Assembly: GCA_000745135.1 (NCBI GenBank)
Contig: JQNH01000001.1
Span: 1,054,001-1,118,000, forward strand
Reading direction: 5' to 3'
Length of the DNA: 64,000 nt
From: Rhizobiales bacterium YIM 77505
Lineage (GTDB): Bacteria > Pseudomonadota > Alphaproteobacteria > Rhizobiales > Beijerinckiaceae
Both the position numbers and the translations under genes were made by a program. The notes beneath the pieces were generated by a model. It worked only from the letters and a program-made list of their open reading frames with translations. It was not told where the DNA came from and did not search any database. Positions 22,932-33,270 of this stretch are shown one piece after another (the stretch's first letter is position 1; each line of letters begins with the position of its first letter).

Positions 22932-23723
22932 TCAGATGTAGGAGGCGACCCTCTCCAGGCCCATGGAGCGGGCACGGCGGCGGATTTCCGCCTTCTGATC
23001 CTCGCGCAGGCTCCGCAGCAGCGGCGCGGCCGCGAAGTAGAGGCGCTGCTGCATCGCAAAGCTGAGCGAGAAGTCGGGCTTCTGGCCGGCCTGCACCTGC
23101 GCCATCTGCTGACGGCCGATCTCGATAAGAACAGGCTCGACGGGACGCCAATAAGGCTCCTGATCGGCCGTCAGGCGCAGGGCCATTCGCAGACGCGCGA
23201 CCTCCGAGGGCGTCAGAACGCCGTCGAGGCGGCGATCGGGAATGGGGCGGGTACCAAGCGCGTTGTTCAGGGGCGGCGCTGGAGCCTTGGCGACGGCCCG
23301 CGGCTCCGGATCGTCGTTGCGACGACCCGGCATCTTGGCGATGGGCTCGGCCGGCTGAACCTGATCGACAGCACCGGGGCTGAGGGCGGCGACCGACGGC
23401 ATCGCTTTCCTGCGCGGCAGGACGATCGCAGCAGTCGTTTCCGGGGGCGCGGTGCTGGGTTCCTCGCGCTCCTGGGAGGGCATCGGCCCCAGACGGACCA
23501 TCGGCGGCGGGCGCTCGGCGGGGTCGCCTGGAACCATCACCCCACTTGGCTGCGCCTCGCTGGGCAGGAGGGTAGGGGCTGATGCGAACAGGGCGGGGCT
23601 TGGCGCGGGTGCGGTCCCGCGGGGGTGGTCGGCAGCCGTGCCGAAGAAGACAATGGCCAATGCGGCAAGACCCATGAGGCCTGCAATGCCGCCGATCAGG
23701 GCCGCGATGCGACGCCAGTCCAT
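22932..23723 (-). CDS. Membrane-anchored protein with C-terminal LTxxQ-like region
   Basis: 263 residues. One N-terminal membrane helix (about 5-28), then a long Pro/Ala-rich disordered part (30-165), then a helical domain with LTPSEVARLRMALRLTADQEPYW and FAMQQRLYFAAAPLLRSLREDQKAEI, reminiscent of LTxxQ/Spy-like periplasmic helices. So a bitopic protein with a periplasmic helical head is likely. GAGGTGAG precedes the ATG. Function unknown. Confidence 0.7.
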   Translation of the reverse strand: MDWRRIAALIGGIAGLMGLAALAIVFFGTAADHPRGTAPAPSPALFASAPTLLPSEAQPSGVMVPGDPAERPPPMVRLGPMPSQEREEPSTAPPETTAAIVLPRRKAMPSVAALSPGAVDQVQPAEPIAKMPGRRNDDPEPRAVAKAPAPPLNNALGTRPIPDRRLDGVLTPSEVARLRMALRLTADQEPYWRPVEPVLIEIGRQQMAQVQAGQKPDFSLSFAMQQRLYFAAAPLLRSLREDQKAEIRRRARSMGLERVASYI

Positions 23724-23946
23724 GGTGCTCACCTCGCAGTATCGGGCGGCACGGTCCCGACAGGATACCGCCTTGGCGCGTGCACACCAAGCGCTCGTTC
23801 GGCTGCCGGCTCCGGCATGGGCGAACCCTCCCCACCACCAGCCTGACAGCAAGGGCGAGGGATGCCGGTGTCGGAGCGCACCGGCCGCTATCGATAACAC
23901 AATGCTAATTGGTGCTTGCGAAACTGCCGGAAAGGGATTCGCGTGG

Positions 23947-25071
23947 ATGGCGTCCGACATCCCCTGGCTGGAGGAACTCGGCGGTTTGTCGCGGAGCGGT
24001 TCGCCTGCCCGAGCCGCTGAAGCCGTGGACAAGCTGACGACGCTGTTCCTCGAACAGGCGCCCCGGCTCGCACAGGCGCATGTGGCGCTGTTCGACGAGA
24101 TCATCCTGAGACTGGCGCGCGACATCGAGTTCCAAGCCCGCATTCGCCTCGCGGAGCGCCTGGCCGATTCGGCCCAGGGCCCGCCGCAGATCGTGCGGGA
24201 GCTGGCGAGCGACGACCGGATCCAGGTCGCCGGCCCGGTGCTGGAGCGCTCGGCCAGCCTGAGGGACGAGGATCTGATTGCGGTCGCCAGCACCAAGAGC
24301 CAGCAGCATCTGCTGGCGATCTCGCGTCGTCCGAGGCTGAGCGAGGGCGTCACCGACGTCCTCATCGAGCGCGGGCAGGCCGAAGTCGCCCTGTCGGTCG
24401 CCGCGAATCGCGGAGCCAGGATTTCGGAGGCGGCCTGCGCGAAGCTTGCAGAGCGCGCGAAGGCTGATCCGGGGCTCGCCGGCGTTCTCAAGATGCGCCA
24501 GGACCTGCCGGCCGGAATGATCGCGCTGTTCGTCTCCATTGCCCTCGTCCACGCCCGCAAGACCCTGGAGGCCGAGTTTGGCCATCAAGACCTCGACGAG
24601 ATCGTGGAAGAGGCGGCCGCAGCCGCGACACAGGCGAGCGCGACAGCCTCCCTGACGGACAATCTGAGCCAGGCTTTCCTTGAAGCCAGTCGCGCCAACA
24701 AGCGGGGAGAGCTGGACGAGCGTCGCATCTGCGAATGGCTGGTGGCGGGCCGGGTCGACAGGGGGATTGCGGGAGTGGCCTGCCTCGCACGCATTCCCGT
24801 CCAGATCGTCGCCCGCGCCTTCCACGCGCCCGATTGGCAGCCGCTTCTCATTCTCCTGCGGGCGCTCCGCTACGACGCCCGCACCTTCGAGCTCTTCCTC
24901 ACCTCCCGGGCCGGCCGCCGGCTGCCCCCAGCCCTGCAGCACAAGACGCGGCATGCCTTCTTGGACATGCCCATTGCGGAGGCCGAGGCCGCGCTCAAGA
25001 AGATTTTGACGCAGGCCCGAGGCGGACCGCCTTCAGGGGCAAGCAAAGCCGAGCGAGGACGAGACTCCTGA
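23947..25071 (+). CDS. DUF2336 protein
   Basis: 374 residues, helical and repetitive. The arrangement RAAEAVDKLTTLFLEQAPRLAQAHVALFDEIILRLARDIE, then VLIERGQAEVALSVAANRGARISE, matches DUF2336, a HEAT-like family common in Rhizobiales. Soluble. The start is MASDIPWLEEL with AAAGGGA upstream; ATG at 23902 is an alternative adding 15 residues. Function is unknown in most members. Confidence 0.82.
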   Translation: MASDIPWLEELGGLSRSGSPARAAEAVDKLTTLFLEQAPRLAQAHVALFDEIILRLARDIEFQARIRLAERLADSAQGPPQIVRELASDDRIQVAGPVLERSASLRDEDLIAVASTKSQQHLLAISRRPRLSEGVTDVLIERGQAEVALSVAANRGARISEAACAKLAERAKADPGLAGVLKMRQDLPAGMIALFVSIALVHARKTLEAEFGHQDLDEIVEEAAAAATQASATASLTDNLSQAFLEASRANKRGELDERRICEWLVAGRVDRGIAGVACLARIPVQIVARAFHAPDWQPLLILLRALRYDARTFELFLTSRAGRRLPPALQHKTRHAFLDMPIAEAEAALKKILTQARGGPPSGASKAERGRDS

Positions 25072-25119
25072 GAGTCGCCGAGGAAGCTCCAGGGCGAAGC
25101 CCAAATTCCTAAAAGATGT

Positions 25120-25195
<76 letters not shown>

Positions 25196-25355
25196 CTCGC
25201 AACAGCCGCTTGGCCCTGCCGCGAAGCGGAGCGGGCTTAGCAAAGACGCTGCGCGGTGTCCACCCGCCACCATCGTCAAGGTGGACGGGACATAGGGGCG
25301 CAGTCTCCGTCCTGCAAGATGATCGCGATGGCGAGGAACCCTCGAAGGTCCGGCC

Positions 25356-26540
25356 TCACGCGACCTGACGGCTTGCAGGATATGGACAGGCCGCCGCAGC
25401 AGGAAGGGCGAGCTGCGCGAGGGTCCCGCCTCCCTCGGCCGCGCTCAACCGAAGCTCACCTCCGTGGAGTTCCACGATCCGCTGCGCGAGCGGGAGACCG
25501 AGGCCAAGCCCCTGGACCTCGCGGGTCATGGGGCTCGCCCCCTGCACGAAGGGCTCGCGGCAATGGGCGAGCACGCTCTCGGAGAGCCCCGGGCCGTGGT
25601 CTCGCACGGCGATGACGGCGGCCCCACCCTCCTTCTTTATCGTGACCTCGACCGTTCCGCCAGTCGGCGAGTGACACACGGCGTTGGCGAGAAGCTCCTG
25701 GAGGGCGCCCGCCATGTGCCGAAGGTCGCAGGACACCGCGGGAGGATTGTCCTCGGCCCTTACCACGATGTTCACCCCCAAGGCGGCGGCGCGGGCGCGC
25801 ACCGCTGGGAGCGCCTCGTCCACCACGTCACTGGGTGAGACGGACTCCGGCTCAAGCGAGAGGGCGCCGGTCGACAGCTGGGCGTAGTAGAAGATGCGTC
25901 GCAGACGGTTGCTGAGATCGCCTGCGGCGCTCATCACCTGCTGCGCGTGCTCCTTCAGGCTCGCCCGCTCGGGAATTTCGCTCAAAAGGAGGCTTGCATA
26001 GCCCATGATCCCGTGCAGGGGCGTGCGCGTCTCGTGCTGCAGGAGCAGGAGAAGGCTCTCGCGCACAGCGGAGAGCCGTTGCGCCTCGTCGCGGGCCGCG
26101 CGCATCTCCGCCTCGATCCGGCTCGCCCGCATGATGTAGCGGAGCTGATAACCCAGAAGACGCCAGTTGACCGGCTTGGTGACGAAGGATGTCGCTCCGA
26201 CCTCATAGGCGCGGTCGATCGCGAACATGTCCTCGCGGCTCGTGATCACGACCACGGGCAGGTGCGCCAGACGCGCGTTCCGCCTGATCTCGTCGACCAG
26301 GGCGAACCCGTTCATTCGCGGCATCTCGAGGTCGCTGAGCACGAGGTCGAAGCCGGTCTGATCGCCTTCAAGGATCGCCGAAGCCGCCTCGCCGTCCTCG
26401 GCCGTGACGATCTCGCATCCGGGCTGGGCAAGCTGCGTCACCGCGAATTCGCGCATGATGGGATCGTCGTCCACGACGAGGATCCGGACTGGCCGGTCGA
26501 AGACGTATTCAAGACCGTTGATGGTGCGCGCTAGCAGCAT
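25356..26540 (-). CDS. Response-regulator/histidine-kinase fusion (REC-HisKA-HATPase)
   Basis: 394 residues, soluble. An N-terminal receiver (about 17-135) has acidic pocket VVDDDP, phosphoacceptor Asp70 in LSDLEMP and Lys in TKPVNW. HisKA follows with LQHETRTPLHG (His169), then an HATPase domain with ELLANAVCHS, DHGPGLS and GLGLGLPLAQ. A cytoplasmic kinase whose activity is probably set by its own receiver. GGAAGGGAG before ATG 26540; longer starts run into the divergent neighbour's upstream region. It is divergent from a second multidomain kinase 106 bases away, suggesting one phosphorelay. Confidence 0.88.
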   Translation of the reverse strand: MLLARTINGLEYVFDRPVRILVVDDDPIMREFAVTQLAQPGCEIVTAEDGEAASAILEGDQTGFDLVLSDLEMPRMNGFALVDEIRRNARLAHLPVVVITSREDMFAIDRAYEVGATSFVTKPVNWRLLGYQLRYIMRASRIEAEMRAARDEAQRLSAVRESLLLLLQHETRTPLHGIMGYASLLLSEIPERASLKEHAQQVMSAAGDLSNRLRRIFYYAQLSTGALSLEPESVSPSDVVDEALPAVRARAAALGVNIVVRAEDNPPAVSCDLRHMAGALQELLANAVCHSPTGGTVEVTIKKEGGAAVIAVRDHGPGLSESVLAHCREPFVQGASPMTREVQGLGLGLPLAQRIVELHGGELRLSAAEGGGTLAQLALPAAAACPYPASRQVA

Positions 26541-26646
26541 GGCTCCCTTCCGCAGCCGCCAGCCAAGCACAAAGGTCTGATCAGGAAGTAAACCGGCGCT
26601 TAGGCGAATTCTAAGGGAATTGTGAGAGGAAGGCTCCATTTCCTGG

Positions 26647-29388
26647 ATGGACCGGATGGGCGCGGCGCTGAGGGCCAGACGTTCGATCAACTACAAGCTC
26701 GGCCGGTTGGTGGTGGTCGCGGTCGGCGTGGCGCTGACCCTCGTCGCCGGCCTTGCGCTGTGGCGCGAGGCGACGGGCTATGCACACCATAAGCGCGACG
26801 CGCTTGTCGCCGCCGCTCGGGTGTTCGGTGCCGCAAGCTCGCAGGCAGTGGCCGAGCGCGACGACATGGGCGCCTTCCAGGCCCTTCGCGGCATCCGCGA
26901 TGTTCCGGGCCTGCTCTACGCCATGGTCGAGGACAGGGAGGGGCGCATCCTTGCGGATCTTGGCGGCGCAGTGCGGCTCGAAGGAGACGTGGACCTCGAC
27001 GACGCCTCGGCTGTTCCGCTCGTGCGCCTCCTCATGAGCCGCACGGCGAAGGTAACGATGCCGGTCATGCAGGCGGGAGAAGCGGTCGGGCGCATCACGG
27101 TGGTCGGCGACACGAGCGATCTTCTCATGCGCTTGCGGGATGTGCTCGCTGCAGCCGCCGCGGGCGCGGGCATCGCCATGATGACCGGTCTTTTCATCTC
27201 GATCCGCCTGCAGCGGTCGATCACCGGCCCGCTCATCACCTTGACGCGGGTCATGACCGCGATCCGGACGGACCATGATTACCGGGCCGCGGTACAGGTC
27301 GAGAGCGACGACGAAATCGGCGTGCTGGCGACGAGCTTCAACGAGATGATCGGCGAGATCCGCGAACGGGACGAGCGCCTCGCGAGGCACCGCGAGCATT
27401 TGGAGCAGGAGGTCGTGGCTCGCACGCAGGACCTGCGCGCCGCGAAAGAGGCAGCCGAGGCCGCGAATGTGGCGAAGTCCGAGTTCCTCGCCACCATGAG
27501 TCACGAGATCCGGACCCCGATGAACGGCATGTTGGTGATGGCCGAGCTCCTTGCCGCCACGGACCTCCCGGACCGCCAACGGCGCTACGCCGAGGTCATC
27601 GCCCGCTCTGGACAGAGCCTGCTCGCCATCATCAATGACATTCTCGATTTCGCGAAGGTGGAGGCGGGCAAGCTCGAACTCGAGCGGATCGCCGTCAACC
27701 CCGCTGACGTGGTCGACACGGTCGTCACGCTGTTTGGAGAACGGGCGCGGGCCAAGGGGCTGGACCTTGCCGCGCTCGCACCGCCCGACGTGCCGGCGCA
27801 TTTCCTCGGTGATCCGGTCCGGATCACGCAGGTGGTGAGCAACCTCGTCAACAACGCCCTGAAATTCACGGAAAGCGGGCATGTCCTGATCCGGGTCGAG
27901 CGTCTCGATGGAGCGTCGCCGCGGCTGAAGATCCGAGTCTGCGACACGGGCATCGGGATCCCGGCCGACAAGCTTCACACGATCTTCAGCGCCTTTTCGC
28001 AGGTGGACCAATCGACCACTCGCCGCTTCGGCGGCACCGGTCTCGGCTTGTCCATCTGCAAGCGCCTCGTCGAAGCCATGGGCGGCGAGATCGGCGTCGC
28101 AAGCGAGCTCGGCAGGGGCTCGGAGTTCTTTGTCATCCTGCCGCTGGATGCGGCGGCCGAACCCGCGGCGGAGGTGCGCGCGCCGGTGGATGGAGCACCT
28201 CGCGTTGTGGTCGCGGCCAATGGAGAGGCGACCCGTATTGCCCTGTCCGAAGGACTGGCTGCCGCAGGCCTCATTCCGGTCTCGCCGGCCGAAATCACGA
28301 CGGGCGCTGAGGCCGACTGGATCATCGACGCATGCGACCTCGTGCGGAGCGGCCGCCGTCCCCGTGGGGCGCGGCGGGTGGCAGCGCTCGCGGCCATGGG
28401 CGATCCAAGCGGGGCGCAAGCGATGGAACGTGGCCTTGCCGACACGCTCCTGCGCCGCCCTCTCGCGCAGAGCGAATGGCGCGTTGTGCTCGCCCGCCTC
28501 GTTGACGGCGCACCATTCGACAAGCCGGGCACGCCGGGCGAGCGTCCGATGAACGCGCTACCGAAGTTCTCAAACGCGCGGGTCCTTGTCGCCGATGACA
28601 GCGCCGTCAATCGGGAGGTCGCTTGCGAGGCGCTGGCGAGGCTTGGGATCACCGCCGAAACGGTGGACGACGGACGCAAGGCCCTCGAAGCGGTCTTTGC
28701 CTCGTCCTTCGACGTCGTTCTCATGGACGGCAGCATGCCGGATCTCGACGGCTTCGAGGCCACGCGTCTCATCCGGGAGCGCGAGGCGGCGACGGGCGCA
28801 CGCCGAACACCGATCATCGCGCTGACCGCTCACGTCGTCGGTGCCGCTGCCGACGCGTGGCGCGAGGCGGACATGGATGGCGTGCTCCACAAGCCGTTCA
28901 CGGTGGCGAAGCTCGCCGAGTGCCTCTCGCAATGGCTCAAGCCCGCCGTTGCGCCCCTTCCGGCCACCCCCGCATCACCGGTCGAGACAGCTCCGCAGCC
29001 AGGCCCTGGGGAGGAGGCGCTCCTTGATGCCGAAATCCTGGCTCAGCTCGAGGCAATGGCGGGGACGAGCGGAGGCGGTTTCCTCGAGCGCGTGGTCGGG
29101 CTCTATATCAGCCACGCCCCGAAAGCTCTTGAGGAGTTGCAGGCGGCCGTAGGTTCCGGCGACGCCGAGCGTGCGATGCGGGCGGCGCACAGCCTCAAAT
29201 CCATGAGCCTCAACATCGGCGCGGCGACCCTCGCGGGCCGGCTTGCAGGGGTGGAAGGCGCCGCCCGGGAGCAGGGCCTTCTCCCCAAGGAGGAGACGCT
29301 TCACGACCTCGCGGGCCTCTTGCAAGCGAGCGCCGACGCGCTCCTCCGGCGCTTCTCCCTTGAAGCCAGGACGGCCGAGGCCGCCTGA
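26647..29388 (+). CDS. Hybrid sensor histidine kinase (TM-HAMP-HisKA-HATPase-pseudoREC-REC-Hpt)
   Basis: 913 residues. Two membrane helices (about 18-39 and 167-187) flank a periplasmic sensor. HAMP and coiled coil run to about 275. HisKA has [10 protein letters not shown] (His about 286); HATPase has [16 protein letters not shown] and [10 protein letters not shown]. Residues about 517-620 look like a degenerate receiver lacking the acidic pair (VVVAANGE). A true receiver (about 643-765) has LVADDSAVN, Asp in VLMDGSMP and HKPF. The C-terminal Hpt has [11 protein letters not shown] (His about 849). This is a complete multistep phosphorelay in one chain; the final target is not local unless it is the receiver of the divergent kinase. 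Confidence 0.9.
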   Translation: MDRMGAALRARRSINYKLGRLVVVAVGVALTLVAGLALWREATGYAHHKRDALVAAARVFGAASSQAVAERDDMGAFQALRGIRDVPGLLYAMVEDREGRILADLGGAVRLEGDVDLDDASAVPLVRLLMSRTAKVTMPVMQAGEAVGRITVVGDTSDLLMRLRDVLAAAAAGAGIAMMTGLFISIRLQRSITGPLITLTRVMTAIRTDHDYRAAVQVESDDEIGVLATSFNEMIGEIRERDERLARHREHLEQEVVARTQDLRAAKEAAEAANVAKSEFLATMSHEIRTPMNGMLVMAELLAATDLPDRQRRYAEVIARSGQSLLAIINDILDFAKVEAGKLELERIAVNPADVVDTVVTLFGERARAKGLDLAALAPPDVPAHFLGDPVRITQVVSNLVNNALKFTESGHVLIRVERLDGASPRLKIRVCDTGIGIPADKLHTIFSAFSQVDQSTTRRFGGTGLGLSICKRLVEAMGGEIGVASELGRGSEFFVILPLDAAAEPAAEVRAPVDGAPRVVVAANGEATRIALSEGLAAAGLIPVSPAEITTGAEADWIIDACDLVRSGRRPRGARRVAALAAMGDPSGAQAMERGLADTLLRRPLAQSEWRVVLARLVDGAPFDKPGTPGERPMNALPKFSNARVLVADDSAVNREVACEALARLGITAETVDDGRKALEAVFASSFDVVLMDGSMPDLDGFEATRLIREREAATGARRTPIIALTAHVVGAAADAWREADMDGVLHKPFTVAKLAECLSQWLKPAVAPLPATPASPVETAPQPGPGEEALLDAEILAQLEAMAGTSGGGFLERVVGLYISHAPKALEELQAAVGSGDAERAMRAAHSLKSMSLNIGAATLAGRLAGVEGAAREQGLLPKEETLHDLAGLLQASADALLRRFSLEARTAEAA

Positions 29389-29400
29389 AGCGGCTGTCCC

Positions 29401-30018
29401 TCAAGACGGCACTTGCATGCCGCGTTGCACGGCAGGACGGGCGCCTACGGCCTCGTACCACCGCTTCACGTTGGGGAAGCTGGCGAGGTCTACTTGATGC
29501 CATTCGTGCCGGGCCGCCCACGGATAGGCAGCGATGTCGGCAAGAGAATATTCCCCGGCCAGGAACTCCGCCTCGCGGAGACGCTGGTCGAGCACTCCGT
29601 AGAGCCGGTGCGCCTCGCGGGTATAGCGCTCGATGGCATAAGGCACCGTCTCCTTCGCGGCCCTGAGGAAATGGTGTGCCTGTCCGAGCATCGGCCCGAA
29701 ACCCCCCATCTGGAACATGAGCCATTGCAGGGCCACGAAGCGGGCCGTCGCATCGGCCGGGATGAGACGACCCGTCTTCTCGCCGAGGTAGATCAGAATT
29801 GCCCCGGACTCGAACAACGAAAAGCGCTTTCCGTCGGGACCGTCATGGTCGACGATGGCCGGGATCTTGCCGTTCGGGTTGATGGCCAGGAACTCGGGCC
29901 GAAACTGCTCGTCCTTTCCGATGTTCACCGCATGGACGCGGTAAGGCAGGCCCACCTCCTCCAGCATGATGGAGACCTTCCGGCCATTCGGTGTTGACCA
30001 GGTATAAAGATCGATCAT
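29401..30018 (-). CDS. Glutathione S-transferase, YfcG/Ure2p-like
   Basis: 205 residues. A thioredoxin-like N-domain begins [32 protein letters not shown]. The STPNG motif places it with the YfcG/Nu-class GSTs, which have disulfide-bond reductase activity with glutathione. The N-domain also has GKIPAIVD (cis-Pro) and [13 protein letters not shown], and the C-domain is helical. GGGAGGAAG before the ATG. It is followed (in transcription) by no linked gene; upstream lies the dipeptidase, 26 bases away and co-directional. Confidence 0.9.
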   Translation of the reverse strand: MIDLYTWSTPNGRKVSIMLEEVGLPYRVHAVNIGKDEQFRPEFLAINPNGKIPAIVDHDGPDGKRFSLFESGAILIYLGEKTGRLIPADATARFVALQWLMFQMGGFGPMLGQAHHFLRAAKETVPYAIERYTREAHRLYGVLDQRLREAEFLAGEYSLADIAAYPWAARHEWHQVDLASFPNVKRWYEAVGARPAVQRGMQVPS

Positions 30019-30043
30019 TCCTCGCTTCCTCCCGGCTTGAAAC

Positions 30044-31117
30044 TCAGGCGCCCCAGGTGATCTTGAGGATGCGGAGCCAGTTTTCGTGCGTGAGCTTTCG
30101 CAACAAGGCTTGGTCGTAGCCGTGCCGGCGCATGGCGTCGATCAAACCGGGCAGGCCGCTCGCATCGCCAATCTCCCGCGGGACTGTCGCTCCGTCGAAA
30201 TCGGAACCGAAACCGACACCGTCGGGACCCAGCCGTTCGATCAGATGGTCGAAATGCCGGATGAGCTCGCCAAGGCTGGTGTCCGCCTCCTTGCGTCCGT
30301 CCGCGCGGATGAAACACGTCGCGAAGTTGACCCCGACGAGGCCGCCGCTCTCGCGAATGGCATCGAGCTGTCGATCGGTGAGGTTGCGGGAATGGGGCGA
30401 CAGGGTGTGAGCGTTCGAGTGCGTCGCCACAAGGGGCGCATCGGAGAGGCGCGCCACGTCCCAGAAGCCGGCCTCGTTCAGATGCGAAAGATCGATCAGG
30501 ATGCGCCGCCGGTTGCATTCCTTGACCAGCGCACGCCCGAGCTCCGTCAGCCCGGGGCCGATGTCAGGCGTGCTCGGAAAGCGGAACGGGACACCATGGC
30601 CGAAGGCGTTCGGCCGGCTCCAGACGAGACCGAGAGAGCGCAGGCCGGCCTCATGAAGCACGTCGAGGAAGTGGAAATCCGGGTCGATCGCCTCGGCGCC
30701 TTCAAGATGCAGCACCGTCGCGAGGGCACCGTCCGCGATGCAGCTGTCGATCTCCGCCGCTGACCGACAGAGCCGTACCCGCCCCTCCGAGGCTCGCACG
30801 AGGCGGAAGAGGAGGGCGGCCATGTGCAGCGTCGCGCGCCGCGCGTCCGCAAGGGCGAGAGACACCGGCAGAGGGATGTCATAGGCGGGCCGAACCATGA
30901 CATTCTCGACGCCCGGGTCTTCGCCCGAGGGCACGAAGATCGCGAAGAGTCCGCCGGCCAACCCGCCCCGGCGAGCCTTCGGCAGGTCGATGTGCCCGGC
31001 AGCTCCACCCTCGAGGAAGGCCGTCTCCGGGGCTCGGCCGTCACGCCGGTAAAGGCGCAGAAGCACATCGTTATGACCGTCGAAGACGGGAGGAGGGGAG
31101 GGGTCCACGGAGATCAT
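30044..31117 (-). CDS. Membrane-type (M19) dipeptidase
   Basis: 357 residues of the renal-dipeptidase-like amidohydrolase fold. Zinc-binding FDGHNDVL (HxD) near the start, Glu in LHLEGAEAI, then [13 protein letters not shown] and GSDFDG. It hydrolyses dipeptides, possibly including D-residue substrates. Start [17 protein letters not shown] at 31117; the Shine-Dalgarno is weak, and much longer in-frame extensions run into the opposite gene. Likely co-transcribed with the downstream GST. Confidence 0.9.
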   Translation of the reverse strand: MISVDPSPPPVFDGHNDVLLRLYRRDGRAPETAFLEGGAAGHIDLPKARRGGLAGGLFAIFVPSGEDPGVENVMVRPAYDIPLPVSLALADARRATLHMAALLFRLVRASEGRVRLCRSAAEIDSCIADGALATVLHLEGAEAIDPDFHFLDVLHEAGLRSLGLVWSRPNAFGHGVPFRFPSTPDIGPGLTELGRALVKECNRRRILIDLSHLNEAGFWDVARLSDAPLVATHSNAHTLSPHSRNLTDRQLDAIRESGGLVGVNFATCFIRADGRKEADTSLGELIRHFDHLIERLGPDGVGFGSDFDGATVPREIGDASGLPGLIDAMRRHGYDQALLRKLTHENWLRILKITWGA

Positions 31118-31279
31118 CGGGCGTGAGCGCGGGAAGGAGCCTAGACATGATCCAGGCCAGTGGGAACCACCTCGCCGCGAGCGGGTCGCAGAGCCGAGCG
31201 CTTTTTTCGGATCAATTGCCGGGCTTGCACGTTGCCTAGGGGCCAAGCTTGCGCCGACGGCTGAGCCGGGAGACCGAGA

Positions 31280-33250
31280 ATGCCTGAGCCGGAGGCTCTG
31301 GGGAACGCACCACGCAACGAAGTCGCCGCGGCTGAGACGCCGCCACCTTCCAGCCTGTTCATGCTGGCGATCGGAGTTGTGGCGGTCGCGGCCTTGTACC
31401 TCGCGCGCGATGTGCTGCTCCCGATCGTCTTGGCGGTCCTCCTGAGCTTCGTGCTCGCGCCGTTCGTTTCGCTCCTCCGTCGATGGCGGCTTGGCCGAGC
31501 GCCCTCCGTCGTCGTCGCCATGCTGGTAGCGCTCGGCGTGCTCGCCAGTCTTGCTGGCATCATCGGGCTGCAGGTGGCGCAACTGGCCTCCGATCTCCCC
31601 CGGTATGAGCAGACCATCCGCATGAAAGCCTCGGCGCTCCGGGACGGGGTCCTGGGCCGTGTGTCAGGCATGGTCAAACATCTCGGGCGGGAAATCGACC
31701 GCGCAACCGACGGCAAACCGGAAGCCACTTCCCACGATTCGGCACCGGCCGAAGCGGAGCCGAAGCCGTTGCCGGTCGAGGTTCACGAACCCGAACCATC
31801 GCCAGCGGAGCTGGCGCGGCAGTTCATCGGTCCCATCGTTCATCCCCTGGCGATGGCGTTCATCACCTTCATCGTCGCCGTCTTCATCCTCATGCAGCGG
31901 GAGGATCTGCGCGACCGCATGATCCGCCTGTTCGGCGCGCGCGACCTCCATCGCACCACCGCAGCGATGGACGATGCCGCCCGGCGGCTGAGCCGATATT
32001 TCCTCCTGCAACTGGCGATGAATACGGGCTTTGGTCTCTGGACCGCTCTCGGCCTGTGGCTGATTGGGCTGCCTAGTCCTCTGTTGTGGGGCGTCGTCGC
32101 GGCCGTCATGCGCTTCGTGCCCTACATCGGGTCCTTCATCGCCGGGGCGCTGCCGGTCGCGCTCGCTGCCGCTGTCGATCCTGGCTGGACCATGGTTCTG
32201 CTGACGCTCGGCTTCTTCCTCGTCTCGGAGCCTCTCATGGGGCACGTGGTTGAGCCCCTGGTCTATGGTCAGAGCACGGGGCTTTCCCCCTTCGCGGTCG
32301 TGGTCGCCGCCATCTTCTGGACGTGGCTGTGGGGCCCGATCGGGCTGTTGATCTCCACGCCGCTTACGCTGTGTCTCGTGGTCCTCGGCCGCCACATCGA
32401 GCGGCTGGAATTCCTCGACGTCATCTTCGGCGACAGGCCGGCCTTGTCGCCGGCTGAGAACTTCTATCAGCGCATCCTCGCCGGCGATCCGGACGAGGCG
32501 CTCGAGCAGGCGGAAGTCCTGCTCAAGGAGCGCTCGCTGTCCTCGTATTACGATGAAGTGGTGGTGAAGGGCCTCCAACTCGCGAGCAAGGATGCCGCCC
32601 GAGGCGTGCTCACGGAGAGTCAGAGCGAGCGCCTCTGCACCGCCGTTCGGGATCTGGTCCAAGAGCTTTCATCGCACCCGGACGTGGACCCCCATCCGGA
32701 TGCTGCCGAACCCAGCGTCGCGGGCGCTCCGATTGCCGAGAAGGCCGTCCCCAAAGATCCTCCCGTCGAAGGCAATGCCCCCGAGCTCGCGGAGCTCCCC
32801 GAGGAGTGGCGCGGCGAGGCAGCAGTTCTGTGCATCGCAGGCCGCGGAGCGCTTGGCGAGGCCATCGCCAGTATGCTGGCCCAGCTTCTGCGCAAGCGGG
32901 GACTTGGGGCACGCGTCGTTCCGCACGAGGCGGTCTCGCGCTCCAACATCCTCAACCTCGATGTCTCGGGAGTCGCGATGGTCTGCGTCCTCTACGCAGA
33001 GATTGCCGGGAGCCCGGCGCATCTGCGATATCTTGTCAGGCGGCTCCGCCAGAGGCTACCGGAGGCCCCCATTCTTGTCGGGCTCTGGCCTGAGGGCGAC
33101 GTCATCTTGACTGACAAAGAGCTGCAGTCGGCGGTCGGCGCTGATCATCTCGTCAGCTCGCTTCGAGATGCGGTGGCCGCTTGCCTCAAGGAGGCCCGAG
33201 AGGCGGCGCGGTCAGTGCAACAGGCGCTCGTTGAACAGGCGGCAGAATAG
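31280..33250 (+). CDS. AI-2E/PerM-family transporter with a long C-terminal soluble extension
   Basis: 656 residues. The N-terminal 380 form the AI-2E exporter/permease family (about 8 helices; SFVLAPFVSLLRRW, FVPYIGSFIAGALPVALAA, GPIGLLISTPLTLCLVVLGRH). The remaining 270 residues are soluble: a helical part (NFYQRILAGDPDEALEQAE...), a Pro/Ala linker, and a Rossmann-like piece (AAVLCIAGRGALGEAIASML). Ordinary members are about 350 residues; this extended form occurs in several Alphaproteobacteria. Substrate unknown. GGGAG precedes the ATG. Confidence 0.88.
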   Translation: MPEPEALGNAPRNEVAAAETPPPSSLFMLAIGVVAVAALYLARDVLLPIVLAVLLSFVLAPFVSLLRRWRLGRAPSVVVAMLVALGVLASLAGIIGLQVAQLASDLPRYEQTIRMKASALRDGVLGRVSGMVKHLGREIDRATDGKPEATSHDSAPAEAEPKPLPVEVHEPEPSPAELARQFIGPIVHPLAMAFITFIVAVFILMQREDLRDRMIRLFGARDLHRTTAAMDDAARRLSRYFLLQLAMNTGFGLWTALGLWLIGLPSPLLWGVVAAVMRFVPYIGSFIAGALPVALAAAVDPGWTMVLLTLGFFLVSEPLMGHVVEPLVYGQSTGLSPFAVVVAAIFWTWLWGPIGLLISTPLTLCLVVLGRHIERLEFLDVIFGDRPALSPAENFYQRILAGDPDEALEQAEVLLKERSLSSYYDEVVVKGLQLASKDAARGVLTESQSERLCTAVRDLVQELSSHPDVDPHPDAAEPSVAGAPIAEKAVPKDPPVEGNAPELAELPEEWRGEAAVLCIAGRGALGEAIASMLAQLLRKRGLGARVVPHEAVSRSNILNLDVSGVAMVCVLYAEIAGSPAHLRYLVRRLRQRLPEAPILVGLWPEGDVILTDKELQSAVGADHLVSSLRDAVAACLKEAREAARSVQQALVEQAAE

Positions 33251-33270
33251 CCCCTTGAATCTCGCGGCGG

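Noticed and set aside
26611-28419. 602-residue minus-strand ORF opposite the hybrid kinase
   Set aside because: Low-information shadow composition; the kinase has complete motifs across the region.
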